Below the pieces are notes generated by a model that did no database searches, was not told the origin of the DNA, and was given only the letters and a program-made list of their open reading frames with translations. This document shows positions 49,351-60,812 of a stretch of 64,000 bases of DNA, piece by piece (position 1 is the first letter of the stretch; each line of letters begins with the position of its first letter). The translations under genes were made by a program, and so were the position numbers. This stretch comes from Croceibacterium_A sp044506885 (lineage in GTDB: Bacteria; Pseudomonadota; Alphaproteobacteria; Sphingomonadales; Sphingomonadaceae). Where the stretch lies: contig JBIQKC010000002.1 of NCBI GenBank assembly GCA_044506885.1, positions 1 through 64,000 of the forward strand, written 5' to 3'.

Positions 49351-49589
49351 CACGCGGTCTCCAGCTTCTCTATGCGATAATTCTCGATCACCATGTTGGC
49401 GAGCAGCTTGCGGCACATCTCGTCGAGCACGGCGTCGCTCGTGCCGTCCGCCACCTCCAGCTCGATCAGCCGGCCGACCCGCACGTCCTCGACCCCGGTG
49501 AAGCCAAGCCCTTCGAGCGCATGATGCACCGCGCGCCCCTGCGGATCGAGCACGCCGGGCTTGAGGCTGACGTGAATGCGGACCTTCAT
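49350..49589 (-). CDS. purS: FGAM synthase small subunit PurS
   Basis: 79 residues. PurS bridges PurQ and the short PurL in the three-part FGAM synthase. The protein starts VRIHVSLKPGVLDPQGRAVH and contains GFTGVEDVRVGRLIELEV, both diagnostic. It shares one base with purQ and is the first gene of the pair. Confidence 0.95.
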   Translation of the reverse strand: MKVRIHVSLKPGVLDPQGRAVHHALEGLGFTGVEDVRVGRLIELEVADGTSDAVLDEMCRKLLANMVIENYRIEKLETA

Positions 49590-49625
49590 GGGATATGGCC
49601 TTTACCGGGATGGACTCGCCGCAGC

Positions 49626-50057
49626 CTATGGCGATTGCGGGCGGGGGGGACAAGGGGCGGAACGGCGATGTTGACACGGTTGACACGGTTCGAGCGAAAA
49701 CCGGCCATTACCGTCACCTTCGCCGGATATTGCGTCACCTTCGCGGACGGAAAGCGTCACCTTGCGGACGATCCATCGCTTTCCGGGGGGCGGAGCCGTC
49801 ACTTTGCGATCCCGAAAACGTCGCGTTCGGGCGGGAGTGTCGCCTTGTGCGGGGCGCACGCGAGGGCGCACGCGGCGCTCCTCACGGCCTCTCGCCAGCG
49901 CTTCGTCCCACGCGCGGCGAAGCTGCCGCCTTCGCCGAGCCGCGCGCGCCTGACCATGCCGAACTCCGCCAGCGCTCCACGATACCAGCGCCTTGCGCGT
50001 GGTCCATTGCCAGGACGGATCGGGAAAGGCGGACTTGTCGATGCGAGGCGTGCTCAT
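49626..50057 (-). CDS. Possible basic protein, unsupported by homology
   Basis: An ATG-initiated frame of 143 residues on the minus strand. It is arginine-rich, repeats RKVT, and ends in a cysteine/proline-rich tail, with no motif or fold I recognise. The DNA below it contains several near-repeats of CGTCACCTT and a tandem TTGACACGG. It is upstream of purS on the same strand. It may be a poorly conserved gene or a chance frame over a repeat array; I cannot decide. Confidence 0.28.
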   Translation of the reverse strand: MSTPRIDKSAFPDPSWQWTTRKALVSWSAGGVRHGQARAARRRRQLRRAWDEALARGREERRVRPRVRPAQGDTPARTRRFRDRKVTAPPPGKRWIVRKVTLSVREGDAISGEGDGNGRFSLEPCQPCQHRRSAPCPPRPQSP

Positions 50058-50138
50058 CCGAAATGACAAGCCATAGGTGGCAGGCTGTAGGAAAGGGGAA
50101 ACTGGAGGGAGGTAACCGGTGCTCTTCGTCCCGCTATC

Positions 50139-52985
50139 TCACCCCTCCTCCGGCAGCACCACGATTTCCAGCCTCTCCTCCGGCGCGAGATAGCGCGCTG
50201 CCGCATCGCGCAGGTCTTCGGGCGTCACCGCCGCCAGCCGCTGCTTGCCGCTGGTGAAGCGGCCGATGCGTTCGGGTTTGCGCTGGGCGCGCTGGACGAG
50301 GTTCATCCAGCCGGGGTTGGTCTTGAGCGCGTTGTCGTAGGCTTCGAGCATCGGGGCGCGGGCGCGGAGGACTTCGTCTTCGGTGGGCGGGGCGGCGAGG
50401 ATGTCGGCCACCGCGTCGAGTATCGCGGCGCGGGTGGCGTCGACTTCCGCCACTTCGACCTCGGCGGCGATGGTGAAGGTGCCCCAGCCGGGCCAGACGT
50501 CCGACTGGCCGGCGTTGACCGAGGGCGAGTAGGTCTTGCCCAGTTCCTCGCGCAGGGAATCGATCATCCTGAGGCGCATGACCCGTTCGAGCAGTTCGAG
50601 CCGCAGTTCCTCGTCGAAATCGCTGTCGTCGCGGGTCGGCCAGGTCATGCGCACGATGGCCTGGTCGGCGGCGCCCTGGTGGCGCACGGTGCGCGGCGAG
50701 CGGTCGGCGGTGAACGTGCGCTGGCGGTTTTCGGCATAGTCGCCGAATGCGGCCTCGCGCGCCGGCAGCGCGCCGAGCGTGCGGGCGACGAGGTCGATCG
50801 CCTGCTGCTCGTCGAAATCGCCGACCAGCGCCAGTTCGAGCGCGCCGCGTTCCAGGCGGTTGCCGATCGCGGCGCGCAGCGCGGCGAAATCCTGCGCGTC
50901 GTAGGTCTCGCGCGGCTGGACGGTGAAGCGCGGGTCGTTGTCCGAAAGGATGCCGCCGAGCGCGTTCGACAGCGCGTTGCCCGGCGTCGCGTCCTTGCGG
51001 GCGAAGAAGTTGTCGATCGAGCGACGGTACTGGATCTCGCCTTCCGGGCGATAGCCGGGATCGGTCAGCGCGGCGGCGAAGAGTTGCAGTTGCAGCTCCA
51101 GATCGCGCGGAGTGGTGGTGGCGGTGGCGGCGAAAGTCTCGTCGTCGGCGCGCAAGGTGAAATCGACGCTGCGGCCGGCGAGGATCGATTGCAGGTCGTC
51201 GGTCGAAAGGCGGCCAAGGCCGCCGGCCGGCAGCACGCTGACCAGCGAGGTGGCGAGCGGGCTGTCGCGGGTGTTGACGAGGCGGCCGCCGTCGATGTTG
51301 AGCTGCGCGCGGATGCGGTCGCGCTGGAGCTCGGTGCGCTTGAGGCTGAGCATCGCGCCGTTGTCGAACACGATCTTGCGCACGCCCAGCAGCGGCTCGA
51401 CCGTGTCCGAGACGACCGCGCCGGACGGGCCGAAATCGGTGTAGTCCCACGCGCCGAGCGCGGCGGAATCGAGCGCGCCGAGCGGGGCGGCTGCGCCTTC
51501 GTCCCATGCGGCGCGCAGCGCTTCGGCCCCGCCTTCCGGTTCGGCGCGGCCCTGGAAACGGATCAGGGGGTTGTCGAGCGGGACCAGCTCTTCCTTCAGC
51601 GCTTCGAGCACGGATTCGGGGGTGATGCGCGGCAGGTAGTCGAGGAACCGTTCCATCGCGCTGGCGGGCGTGGTCGGCACCTGCCCGTCCTGCAACAGCG
51701 TGATCGCGGCGGTGATGAAGGCGGCGTTGGAACGTGTGTCGGCCCCGGCAAGGTTGTTTTCGAGCGCGGTGCGCAAGTTGGCGACCTGTTCGGCGACTTC
51801 CGCCTCGGTGAAGCCGAGTTCCATCGCGCGGCGGTATTCGGCTTGGGCGGCGGCGAGGCCGCGACGCCACTGGCCGTCATCCGTTTCGACGACGAGATTG
51901 GTGGTGCGCCCGGCGTCGAACACTTCGGCGGTGCCCAGCCCGGCGCCGCGGAAGGGCGGATCCTCGGCCCGCGACAGGCGCTGCAAGCGGCGGTTGACGA
52001 TCTGGTAGCCGAGCTGGCGGCGGACGTTCCGCTCCCGGAACGCGGTGGTGTCGGTGCGGTCGAGCGCGGGGCCGTTGCGCCCGATGGTGACCTGCTCCGC
52101 AAGCGCGGGATCGATGTGGATGTCGGTTTCGCCAGCGTGCTCGAACGGGATCGGGCCGGGATCGGCGACCGGCACGACCGGGGCGGCGGGCCAACTGGCG
52201 AAATGTTTGCGGATCGTGGCCTCGACCTCTGCCGGATCGAAGTCGCCGATCACGATCAGCGCGGTGTTCTCCGGCCGGTAGTGGCGCCGATAGAATGCGC
52301 GCAGGCCTTCGGCCGTGGCGGCCCGCAGCGTTTCCACCGTGCCGATCGGCAGGCGGCGGACGAGCTTTGCGCCGGGGTAGAAGAATTCGAGGCTGTCGAC
52401 CGAGTTGCGCAGCGCATAGGTATCGCGCACGCGCATTTCGGACAGGACCACGCCGCGCTCGCGCTCGACCGCCTCGGGCGCGATGGTCAGTTCGCTGGCG
52501 GTTTCGCGCATCAGCATGATCGCGGTGTCGAGCAGCGCCGGATCGTTGCGCGGCAGATCGAGGCGGTAGATCGTGACGTCGAAGTTGGTCGATGCGTTGG
52601 TGTCGGCCCCGAAGGCCAGCCCTTCGCGTTCGAGCAGGCGGACCATCTCGCCTTCGGGCACGCGGGTCGAGCCGTTGAAGGCCATGTGCTCCAGGAAATG
52701 GGCATAGCCGCGCTCTTCCTCGGTCTCGGCGACCGAGCCGGCGTCGACCCAGAACTGCACCAGCCCTTGGCCGGCGGGGGTGCCGTTGGGGCGGATGAGG
52801 TAGCGCATGCCGTTGTCGAGCCGGCCGAACCGCCACGCCGGATCGGGCGGCAGGTCGCTTTCGGCGAACGGCCATTCATGCGTCTCCCCGACCGGCGCGG
52901 GCGCTGCCTCGCCCTGCCCGAGAGCGGGACCGGCGAAGGCAAGGGGGAGGGCGAGGGAAAGGGCGAGCAGGAACCGGCGGATCAT
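50139..52985 (-). CDS. M16 family zinc peptidase, exported
   Basis: 948 residues. The ATG at 52985 starts a signal peptide (cleavage near GPALGQ). The inverted zinc motif HxxEH appears as HFLEHMAFNGS and the third ligand glutamate lies in RERGVVLSEMR. Two M16 halves follow, the second (from about residue 540) without the metal site, as in pitrilysin-like proteins of about 950 residues. It probably degrades short peptides in the periplasm. It is monocistronic and divergent from a very small membrane protein gene. Confidence 0.92.
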   Translation of the reverse strand: MIRRFLLALSLALPLAFAGPALGQGEAAPAPVGETHEWPFAESDLPPDPAWRFGRLDNGMRYLIRPNGTPAGQGLVQFWVDAGSVAETEEERGYAHFLEHMAFNGSTRVPEGEMVRLLEREGLAFGADTNASTNFDVTIYRLDLPRNDPALLDTAIMLMRETASELTIAPEAVERERGVVLSEMRVRDTYALRNSVDSLEFFYPGAKLVRRLPIGTVETLRAATAEGLRAFYRRHYRPENTALIVIGDFDPAEVEATIRKHFASWPAAPVVPVADPGPIPFEHAGETDIHIDPALAEQVTIGRNGPALDRTDTTAFRERNVRRQLGYQIVNRRLQRLSRAEDPPFRGAGLGTAEVFDAGRTTNLVVETDDGQWRRGLAAAQAEYRRAMELGFTEAEVAEQVANLRTALENNLAGADTRSNAAFITAAITLLQDGQVPTTPASAMERFLDYLPRITPESVLEALKEELVPLDNPLIRFQGRAEPEGGAEALRAAWDEGAAAPLGALDSAALGAWDYTDFGPSGAVVSDTVEPLLGVRKIVFDNGAMLSLKRTELQRDRIRAQLNIDGGRLVNTRDSPLATSLVSVLPAGGLGRLSTDDLQSILAGRSVDFTLRADDETFAATATTTPRDLELQLQLFAAALTDPGYRPEGEIQYRRSIDNFFARKDATPGNALSNALGGILSDNDPRFTVQPRETYDAQDFAALRAAIGNRLERGALELALVGDFDEQQAIDLVARTLGALPAREAAFGDYAENRQRTFTADRSPRTVRHQGAADQAIVRMTWPTRDDSDFDEELRLELLERVMRLRMIDSLREELGKTYSPSVNAGQSDVWPGWGTFTIAAEVEVAEVDATRAAILDAVADILAAPPTEDEVLRARAPMLEAYDNALKTNPGWMNLVQRAQRKPERIGRFTSGKQRLAAVTPEDLRDAAARYLAPEERLEIVVLPEEG

Positions 52986-53151
52986 CCGGGCCTGTGTGGC
53001 CGATGTTCCGCAGCCACGCAACGACCGACGCTGGATTTCGGCCCGACCGCGATGCAGCACGGCTTGTCGCAACTGCAACAAAACCCTGATTTGATTCGGT
53101 TATGAAGGGTGCGGATGGGGCCTAATCTCGGGGGCAAGCGAGGTGCGGGCC

Positions 53152-53283
53152 ATGGAAACACGGCAACTGGTCGCATACCTGCTGATCGCGGCCTTGATGG
53201 CGTCAGCGGTATTCGTTGCCTGGCGGCTGCGTGAGCGGCGGCGCGAACGCAGGCGTCGGCGGCGCAATTTCTATTACAAGTAG
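53152..53283 (+). CDS. 43-residue membrane protein
   Basis: The frame ATG to TAG encodes 43 residues: one hydrophobic helix (LVAYLLIAALMASAVFVAW), then a very basic run (RLRERRRERRRRRR) and NFYYK. GAGG lies about ten bases upstream. It would sit in the inner membrane with the arginine tail in the cytoplasm. I believe small proteins of this form occur elsewhere in sphingomonads but no role is known. It lies between the M16 peptidase and purC. Confidence 0.6.
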   Translation: METRQLVAYLLIAALMASAVFVAWRLRERRRERRRRRRNFYYK

Positions 53284-53325
53284 GGTCTACCGCAAGCAGT
53301 CCCGCTCCGAAATAAGGGCGAATGC

Positions 53326-54129
53326 CTACTTCTTCGGCTTGGGTCCGGTGCGCAGCTTGGCGCGGTGGGCGGACATGTCGAAGACTTCGCCGGGGCCGGC
53401 GTCCTCGTTGAGCAGGCCGAGGCGGCGGGCGACTTCCTGGTAGGCCTCTTCCTCTCCGCCGAGGTCGCGGCGGAAGCGGTCCTTGTCGAGCTTTTCGCCG
53501 CTCGACATGTCCCACAACCGGCAGTTGTCCGGGCTGATCTCGTCGGCCAGGATCACGCGGCTGTAGTTGTCCTGATCCCAGATGCGGCCGAATTCGAGCT
53601 TGAAGTCGATCAGGCGGATGCCGATGGCGGCGAACATCCCGCACATGAAATCGTTCACCCGTATAGCCATCGAGGCGATGTCCTGCATCTCCTCGTGGCT
53701 GGCCCAGCCGAAGCAGGCGATGTGCTCTTCGGCCACCATCGGGTCCTGCAACTCGTCGGACTTGAGGTAGTATTCGATCAGCGTGTGGGGCAGCGGCTCC
53801 CCTTCCTCAAGCCCGAGGCGCTTGGCGATCGAGCCGGCGGCGACGTTGCGCACCACCACTTCGAGCGGGATGATCTCGACCTGGCGCACGAGCTGTTCGC
53901 GCATGTTGAGCCGGCGGATGAAGTGCGTCGGGATGCCGATGTGCGCCAGCCGCAGGAAGACATGCTCCGAAATGCGGTTGTTGATCACGCCCTTGCCGTT
54001 GATCGTGCCCTTCTTCTGGGCGTTGAAGGCGGTGGCGTCATCCTTGAAATACTGGATGATCGTGCCGGGTTCCGGCCCTTCGTAGAGGATCTTGGCCTTG
54101 CCTTCGTAGATCTGGCGGCGGCGGGACAT
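53326..54129 (-). CDS. purC: SAICAR synthetase
   Basis: 267 residues. PurC joins CAIR and aspartate in purine synthesis. The start RRRQIYEGKAKILYEG, the middle FLRLAHIGIPTHFIRRL, EIIPLEVVVRN and the C-terminal DFKLEFGR are diagnostic. A GAAGG site precedes the ATG. The predicted 5' leader begins with a strong hairpin followed by six U, so early termination could control it (see the promoter and terminator entries). Confidence 0.96.
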   Translation of the reverse strand: MSRRRQIYEGKAKILYEGPEPGTIIQYFKDDATAFNAQKKGTINGKGVINNRISEHVFLRLAHIGIPTHFIRRLNMREQLVRQVEIIPLEVVVRNVAAGSIAKRLGLEEGEPLPHTLIEYYLKSDELQDPMVAEEHIACFGWASHEEMQDIASMAIRVNDFMCGMFAAIGIRLIDFKLEFGRIWDQDNYSRVILADEISPDNCRLWDMSSGEKLDKDRFRRDLGGEEEAYQEVARRLGLLNEDAGPGEVFDMSAHRAKLRTGPKPKK

Positions 54130-54147
54130 GGGCGTACCTTCGCTGGG

Positions 54148-54193
54148 AAAAAACGAGCGCCCCGGCGGAGCGTCTTCGCTCGGGCCGGGGCGC
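54148..54193 (-). terminator. Hairpin plus U-run in the purC leader (possible attenuator)
   Basis: On the minus strand, GCGCCCCGGC pairs perfectly with GCCGGGGCGC, with an inner 5-bp GAGCG/CGCTC stem, and is followed by TCG and six T. This is the form of an intrinsic terminator, placed about 20 bases before the purC start and right after the predicted transcription start. Confidence 0.65.
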
Positions 54194-54200
54194 GGGCATG

Positions 54201-54229
54201 GCTATACACCGGCGCGACGGGCAAGGCAA
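54201..54229 (-). promoter_or_regulatory. Predicted promoter of purC
   Basis: On the minus strand, TTGCCT (54224-54229) and TATAGC (54201-54206) are exactly 17 bases apart. The start point expected a few bases later is next to the hairpin at 54193. Confidence 0.45.
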
Positions 54230-54268
54230 TTGCGGCGGCGCGACAGGGCGGCTAGGCGGCGGCGCTCT

Positions 54269-56530
<2,262 letters not shown>

Positions 56531-56545
56531 CGGGTTTGCGAAAAA

Positions 56546-56562
56546 GTTAACGTTTTGTTAAC
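56546..56562. promoter_or_regulatory. Two GTTAAC sites before the PEP-CTERM gene
   Basis: GTTAAC occurs at 56546-56551 and again at 56557-56562, separated by GTTTT, which makes a 17-base near-palindrome. It lies just after the TonB-receptor stop in the only AT-rich stretch of the gap and may be a promoter element or regulator site. Confidence 0.35.
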
Positions 56563-56674
56563 AGATTTCCCAACCTTCGCTGGCGCGATTCGCCACGCGG
56601 ATGGCGTGTGCGGATCGCTCGCTTCGCTCACCTTCGACCTGGCTTGTGGGGGAGCGAGCGCGAGGAGGCACGAT

Positions 56675-57409
56675 ATGGGGGCAATACGGACACTGGCGGT
56701 CGCGGCCATCGCGGCGGCGACCATCCCGATCGCGGCAGAAGCGGCGACGATTACGCAGGTCTACAACTACGAAATGCCGCTTCGCGCGGTCGGGGCGGGC
56801 GCATTCAATCAGGATTACCTTGGCAACCAGTCGATCCAGCCATTCGACACCGGCCTGGGTGAACTGACAGGGGTCCGCATTACCAGCACCGGACTGGCGC
56901 ACGTGTCACTGAGTTTGGGACCATCGCCGGACTTTTGCCTCCAGGGTTTGTGCTTTTCCTTTGATGCGGAGGGCAATTCGACGAACGCGCTACAATCCGC
57001 GTTCATGATCGGAGGATCAACGCTGTGGTCGGCGGGGGATGGGGCGAACCTGCATGTCTCAAAACCCGGACAGTTGGATGCCGATGCTGCGCTGGAGTAT
57101 TCCTTTGATCAGAATTTTACAGATCCAGCCGTTCTGGGGTGGTTCGGCGGAGGTTCGGGCATTCTCGGGATGCAGTACAAGGTATCCATGATTGGTTTGT
57201 TCGACGACTACTTCGATCGCTTTGAGCACATCGCCACTTCGTCTGCGTGGTTTGCCACGACAGTCACATACGAATACACCAAGCCCGGAGGGACAACGCC
57301 CGGAGCCGTGCCCGAACCATCCACCTGGGCGATGATGGTCCTCGGCTTCGGTCTTGTCGGCGGCGGATTGCGCCGGCGGCGCGGGGTGAGGAGGGCGTTC
57401 GCGGTCTGA
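56675..57409 (+). CDS. PEPxxWA-CTERM sorted secreted protein
   Basis: 244 residues. AGGAGG precedes the ATG at 56675 and a signal peptide follows (cleavage near AAEAA). The body is beta-rich with two close cysteines (FCLQGLC). The C-terminus carries VPEPSTWAMMVLGFGLVGGG and a run of arginines: the PEPxxWA sorting tag, a membrane helix and basic stop. Exosortase-type enzymes process such tags for export to the cell surface in sphingomonads. No exosortase gene is in the window. A function for the body domain is not evident. Confidence 0.9.
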   Translation: MGAIRTLAVAAIAAATIPIAAEAATITQVYNYEMPLRAVGAGAFNQDYLGNQSIQPFDTGLGELTGVRITSTGLAHVSLSLGPSPDFCLQGLCFSFDAEGNSTNALQSAFMIGGSTLWSAGDGANLHVSKPGQLDADAALEYSFDQNFTDPAVLGWFGGGSGILGMQYKVSMIGLFDDYFDRFEHIATSSAWFATTVTYEYTKPGGTTPGAVPEPSTWAMMVLGFGLVGGGLRRRRGVRRAFAV

Positions 57410-57467
57410 CGCCGGTTTCTCAACCGTCGGACTTGTGAAAGGCGGCTGGCGGGGCCATTGAACGGCC

Positions 57468-57932
57468 ATGCTGTCGCAGAAGACCCGCTATGCCATCCGG
57501 GCGATGCAACACCTGGCCGACCGTTACGGCCAGGGCCCCGTGCCGCTGACCGAGATCGTCGAGGCGCAGAAGATTCCGGCCGGGTTCCTGACCACGATCC
57601 TGTCCGAACTCGGGCGGTTCGGCATCGTCGATTCCCGGCGGGGCAAGGACGGCGGCTATTGGCTGGCGCTGTCCCCGATCGACATAACCTATGGCGACCT
57701 GATCCGCGTGATGCGGGGATCGCTGGCGCTGGTGCCCTGCGCCAGCCGCTTCGCGCACGAGAAGTGCGCCAATTGCGTGGCGGAAGGCGAATGCCGGACC
57801 CGCGCGCTGATGCTCCAGGTGCGCGACCGTACGGCGGACCTGCTCGATTCGATCCGTCTTTCCGATCCGATCGAACTGGCCCCGGTCGACCAGGACGGGG
57901 CTGAAGCTGAGCTTGGAACGGCCCAGCATTAA
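57468..57932 (+). CDS. Rrf2-family transcriptional regulator
   Basis: 154 residues. The winged helix starts LSQKTRYAIRAMQHLADRY with the recognition region KIPAGFLTTILSELGRFGIV and wing RRGKDGGYWL. Four cysteines at 91, 100, 103 and 109 (CASRFAHEKCANC then C109) could hold an Fe-S cluster or a redox switch, as in IscR, or act as in cysteine-metabolism regulators of the CymR type. It is upstream of a YezD-like protein, a TonB receptor and a TauE/SafE exporter, which suggests it controls a sulfur-linked set. Confidence 0.88.
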   Translation: MLSQKTRYAIRAMQHLADRYGQGPVPLTEIVEAQKIPAGFLTTILSELGRFGIVDSRRGKDGGYWLALSPIDITYGDLIRVMRGSLALVPCASRFAHEKCANCVAEGECRTRALMLQVRDRTADLLDSIRLSDPIELAPVDQDGAEAELGTAQH

Positions 57933-58031
57933 TTTTTCGTCCGCTCGTCGCTTTCCTATTGTCAACTGTATCACTTGAGAATATTCGGAATGCGCACGGC
58001 CGATCTGTCGTGCGCGAAACGGAGACGCCCC

Positions 58032-58199
58032 ATGGGTGCCAACCTCGGACGACCCGAACCCGATCATGCTCAACTCCCGGAGCACTTGCGCCACGTGGCG
58101 GAAGCGCTCGAGAAGCTGCGTTATGGCGTGATCCAGCTTACCGTGCATGACGGAAAGCTGATGCAGGTCGATGTGACCGAACGCCGCCGCTTCACCTGA
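58032..58199 (+). CDS. YezD-like (DUF2292) small protein
   Basis: 55 residues. The core (HVAEALEKLRYGVIQLTVHD, GKLMQVDVTERRRF) matches DUF2292, a short family often found next to sulfur-assimilation genes. It probably folds as a small beta-hairpin domain that binds a partner or nucleic acid; no enzyme motif is seen. A GGAGACG site precedes the ATG at 58032. It lies between the Rrf2 regulator and a TonB-dependent receptor on the same strand. Confidence 0.8.
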   Translation: MGANLGRPEPDHAQLPEHLRHVAEALEKLRYGVIQLTVHDGKLMQVDVTERRRFT

Positions 58200-58345
58200 T
58201 CCCGACGCCGGGGTCCGTACGGATCCCAGGCCCGCTCAATCCATAATCAAAAAAGCAGACCGGACCTCCGGATGCATTCTCCAGCCTGCGTTGGCGCGCG
58301 CGCGTCTTTCCCGCCGGCTGGTCCAGCAAACGTGAGGGAACCGAA

Positions 58346-60763
58346 ATGCGTATAGAGAAGATCATCCTGCTGACCGGGGCGGCGAGCGCCGCCCTGTTCG
58401 CCGCGCCAGCTCTGGCGCAGGACGGCGGTGAAAGCGCGCCGCCGGCGGCCGAAAGCCGAACCCCGCAGGCGGAAGCCGGGCCGCTGCCCGAAAACGTCAT
58501 CATCATCACCGCCCGCCGCCGCGCCGAAGCGGCGCAGGACGTGCCGCTGGCGATTTCCACGCTGGATGCACGCACGATCAACGATACCGGCAATTTCAGC
58601 GTGCAGAAGTTGCAGCAGCTTGCGCCGACCTTGCAGGTCTATTCGTCCAACCCGCGCAACACTGCGGTCAACATTCGCGGCATCGGTGTGCCCTTCGGCC
58701 TGACCAACGACGGGTTCGAGCAGGGCGTCGGCATCTATATCGACGACGTGTACAATGCCCGCGTCGCTTCGGCCGTGTTCGATTTCCTCGATGTGCAGCA
58801 GGTGGAAGTGCTGCGTGGCCCGCAGGGCACGCTCTATGGCAAGAACACCACGGCGGGCGCGGTCAACATTCGCACCAACCAGCCGACCTTCCATTTCGAA
58901 GGCAGCGCCGAACTGACGCTGGGCAACTATAATTTCAAGCAGGCCAAGGCGGCGGTATCGGGGCCGCTGTCGGACACCGTTGCCGCGCGGCTGGCGATTT
59001 CATCGACCCATCGCCAAGGGACGGTGTTCAACGTCGCCACCAACAACTGGATCAACGAGCAGGATAACCTCGGCCTGCGCGGGCAAGTGCTGTTCCGGCC
59101 CGCTGATAGCCTGGACATCACACTGGCCGGCGATTTCAGTTCGCAGAACCCGGAATGCTGCGGCGGCGTCTATGTCGGTTACGGCCCGACGCAACGCGCG
59201 GAGGGGCGCCAGTATCCGGCGCTGACCGCGCTGTTCCCCGGCTACGAAGTGCCCAGCACCGATCCGTTCGACCGGCTGGCAAACCTCGATTCCAGCCTCA
59301 ACGCCGGCAACAAGATCGGCGGCGTGTCGCTGCGGGGCGAATGGGACATCGGCGGCGGCAGTTCGCTGACATCGATCACCGCATGGCGGTTCTGGGACTG
59401 GAAGCCAGAGAATGATCGCGACTACACCGGGCTCAACATCGTCAGCAAGAACAATAATCCTTCGCAGCACGAGCAGTATTCGCAGGAAATCCGATACAAC
59501 TACACCGGCGACCGGCTGAACCTCGTGCTTGGCGCGTTCGCCTTCAAGCAGCGTGTCGATACCCAGGGCATCTCGCAGACGGGATCCGACGCCAGCCTGT
59601 GGAACTTCACCGGTGGCCAGTACGATGAACTGGCCGACAACCCCGAAGTTCTCGACGGGCTGACAGCAATCAACACGCAGTTTGTCAAGGCCACCAGCTT
59701 GGCGCTGTTCGGGCAGGTCGATTTCAAGGTGACCGATCGCCTGACCATCCAGCCGGGCGTGCGGCTCAACTACGACAAGAAGAACGGACACTATCGGCGC
59801 GAGGTGTTCGACGCAGACGGCAATGCGATACCCGCGACGGGGGGCACGCTCTTGCAACGTGCGCAGCGCAGCATCTATACGCCGCTGTTCTACGAGCCGG
59901 AGTTCAAGGACTGGAACTTCAGCTACGACCTGACGCTGAGCTACGAGCTGGCCGACGACGTGCTGGCCTATGCGACCTATGCCAAGTCTTTCAAGACCGG
60001 CGGCATCAACCAGAACGGCGTGCCGACCGACGCCAACGCGCAGCCGATCGAGGCGGCCTATACCATCAGGCCGGAATCGGTGCAGCACTGGGAAGCCGGC
60101 CTCAAGACCCAGTTCTGGGATCGCCGCGCGACCTTGAACCTCGCGGCGTTCCGCACTTCGATCAAGGACTTCCAGGCCAACGTCAGCAACGGCCAGCTTG
60201 GGGTGGTGCGCGGCTATCTCGCCAATGCCGAGAAGGTGCGTTCGCAGGGCGTGGAGGTTGATTTCTCGGTCCGCCCGAGCGAGCGCTTCACCGCCTACGT
60301 CAACGGCGCCTATACCGACGCGACGTACGTCAGGTTCATCGACGCGCCGTGCCCGCCGGAACTGGCCGGCGGCAGCGACAGCCCGGCGAACTGCGACATT
60401 TCGGGGCAGGTTCTGCCGGGCGTGTCGAAGTGGGCCTTCTCCTACGGAGTGGAAGCGAACGCGCCGGTCAGTTTGCTGGGCAAGGACGGCGAGATCTATG
60501 CCGGGTACGACGGAAGCTACCGCTCGCGGTTTTCCTCGAACCCTTCGGCGTCGATCTATACTTATGTCGACGCCTACGAGCTGAGCAACTTCCGCATCGG
60601 GTTCCGCACCGAAGACGGATTCAACATCTACGGCTGGGTCCGCAACGCCTTCGATTCCGAATATTTCGACCAGCTCAACTTCGGGCCGAGCAATACCGGC
60701 CTGATCGCCGGCGTTCCCGGCGATCCGCGGACCTGGGGCGGAACCGTCCGCTTCGAATTCTGA
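58346..60763 (+). CDS. TonB-dependent receptor (sulfur-set candidate)
   Basis: 805 residues. The signal peptide ends near APALAQ. The plug domain (about 55-190) has NIRGIGVPFGLTNDG, QQVEVLRGPQGTLYGKNTTA and AVNIRTN; the barrel closes with TVRFEF. RBS GAGGGAA precedes the ATG. The receptor follows the Rrf2 and YezD-like genes and precedes TauE/SafE at 50 bases, so an import role for a sulfur-containing organic compound, such as a sulfonate or sulfate ester, is plausible. The sequence itself does not prove the substrate. Confidence 0.92.
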   Translation: MRIEKIILLTGAASAALFAAPALAQDGGESAPPAAESRTPQAEAGPLPENVIIITARRRAEAAQDVPLAISTLDARTINDTGNFSVQKLQQLAPTLQVYSSNPRNTAVNIRGIGVPFGLTNDGFEQGVGIYIDDVYNARVASAVFDFLDVQQVEVLRGPQGTLYGKNTTAGAVNIRTNQPTFHFEGSAELTLGNYNFKQAKAAVSGPLSDTVAARLAISSTHRQGTVFNVATNNWINEQDNLGLRGQVLFRPADSLDITLAGDFSSQNPECCGGVYVGYGPTQRAEGRQYPALTALFPGYEVPSTDPFDRLANLDSSLNAGNKIGGVSLRGEWDIGGGSSLTSITAWRFWDWKPENDRDYTGLNIVSKNNNPSQHEQYSQEIRYNYTGDRLNLVLGAFAFKQRVDTQGISQTGSDASLWNFTGGQYDELADNPEVLDGLTAINTQFVKATSLALFGQVDFKVTDRLTIQPGVRLNYDKKNGHYRREVFDADGNAIPATGGTLLQRAQRSIYTPLFYEPEFKDWNFSYDLTLSYELADDVLAYATYAKSFKTGGINQNGVPTDANAQPIEAAYTIRPESVQHWEAGLKTQFWDRRATLNLAAFRTSIKDFQANVSNGQLGVVRGYLANAEKVRSQGVEVDFSVRPSERFTAYVNGAYTDATYVRFIDAPCPPELAGGSDSPANCDISGQVLPGVSKWAFSYGVEANAPVSLLGKDGEIYAGYDGSYRSRFSSNPSASIYTYVDAYELSNFRIGFRTEDGFNIYGWVRNAFDSEYFDQLNFGPSNTGLIAGVPGDPRTWGGTVRFEF

Positions 60764-60812
60764 TAGACGCTCCGGCGGCAATAGAACACAAAAACACAGA
60801 GAGGACGACCTC

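Noticed and set aside
49521..50257. Plus-strand frames opposite purS and the odd basic frame
   Set aside because: They run antisense through purS, lack motifs, and are explained by GC bias.
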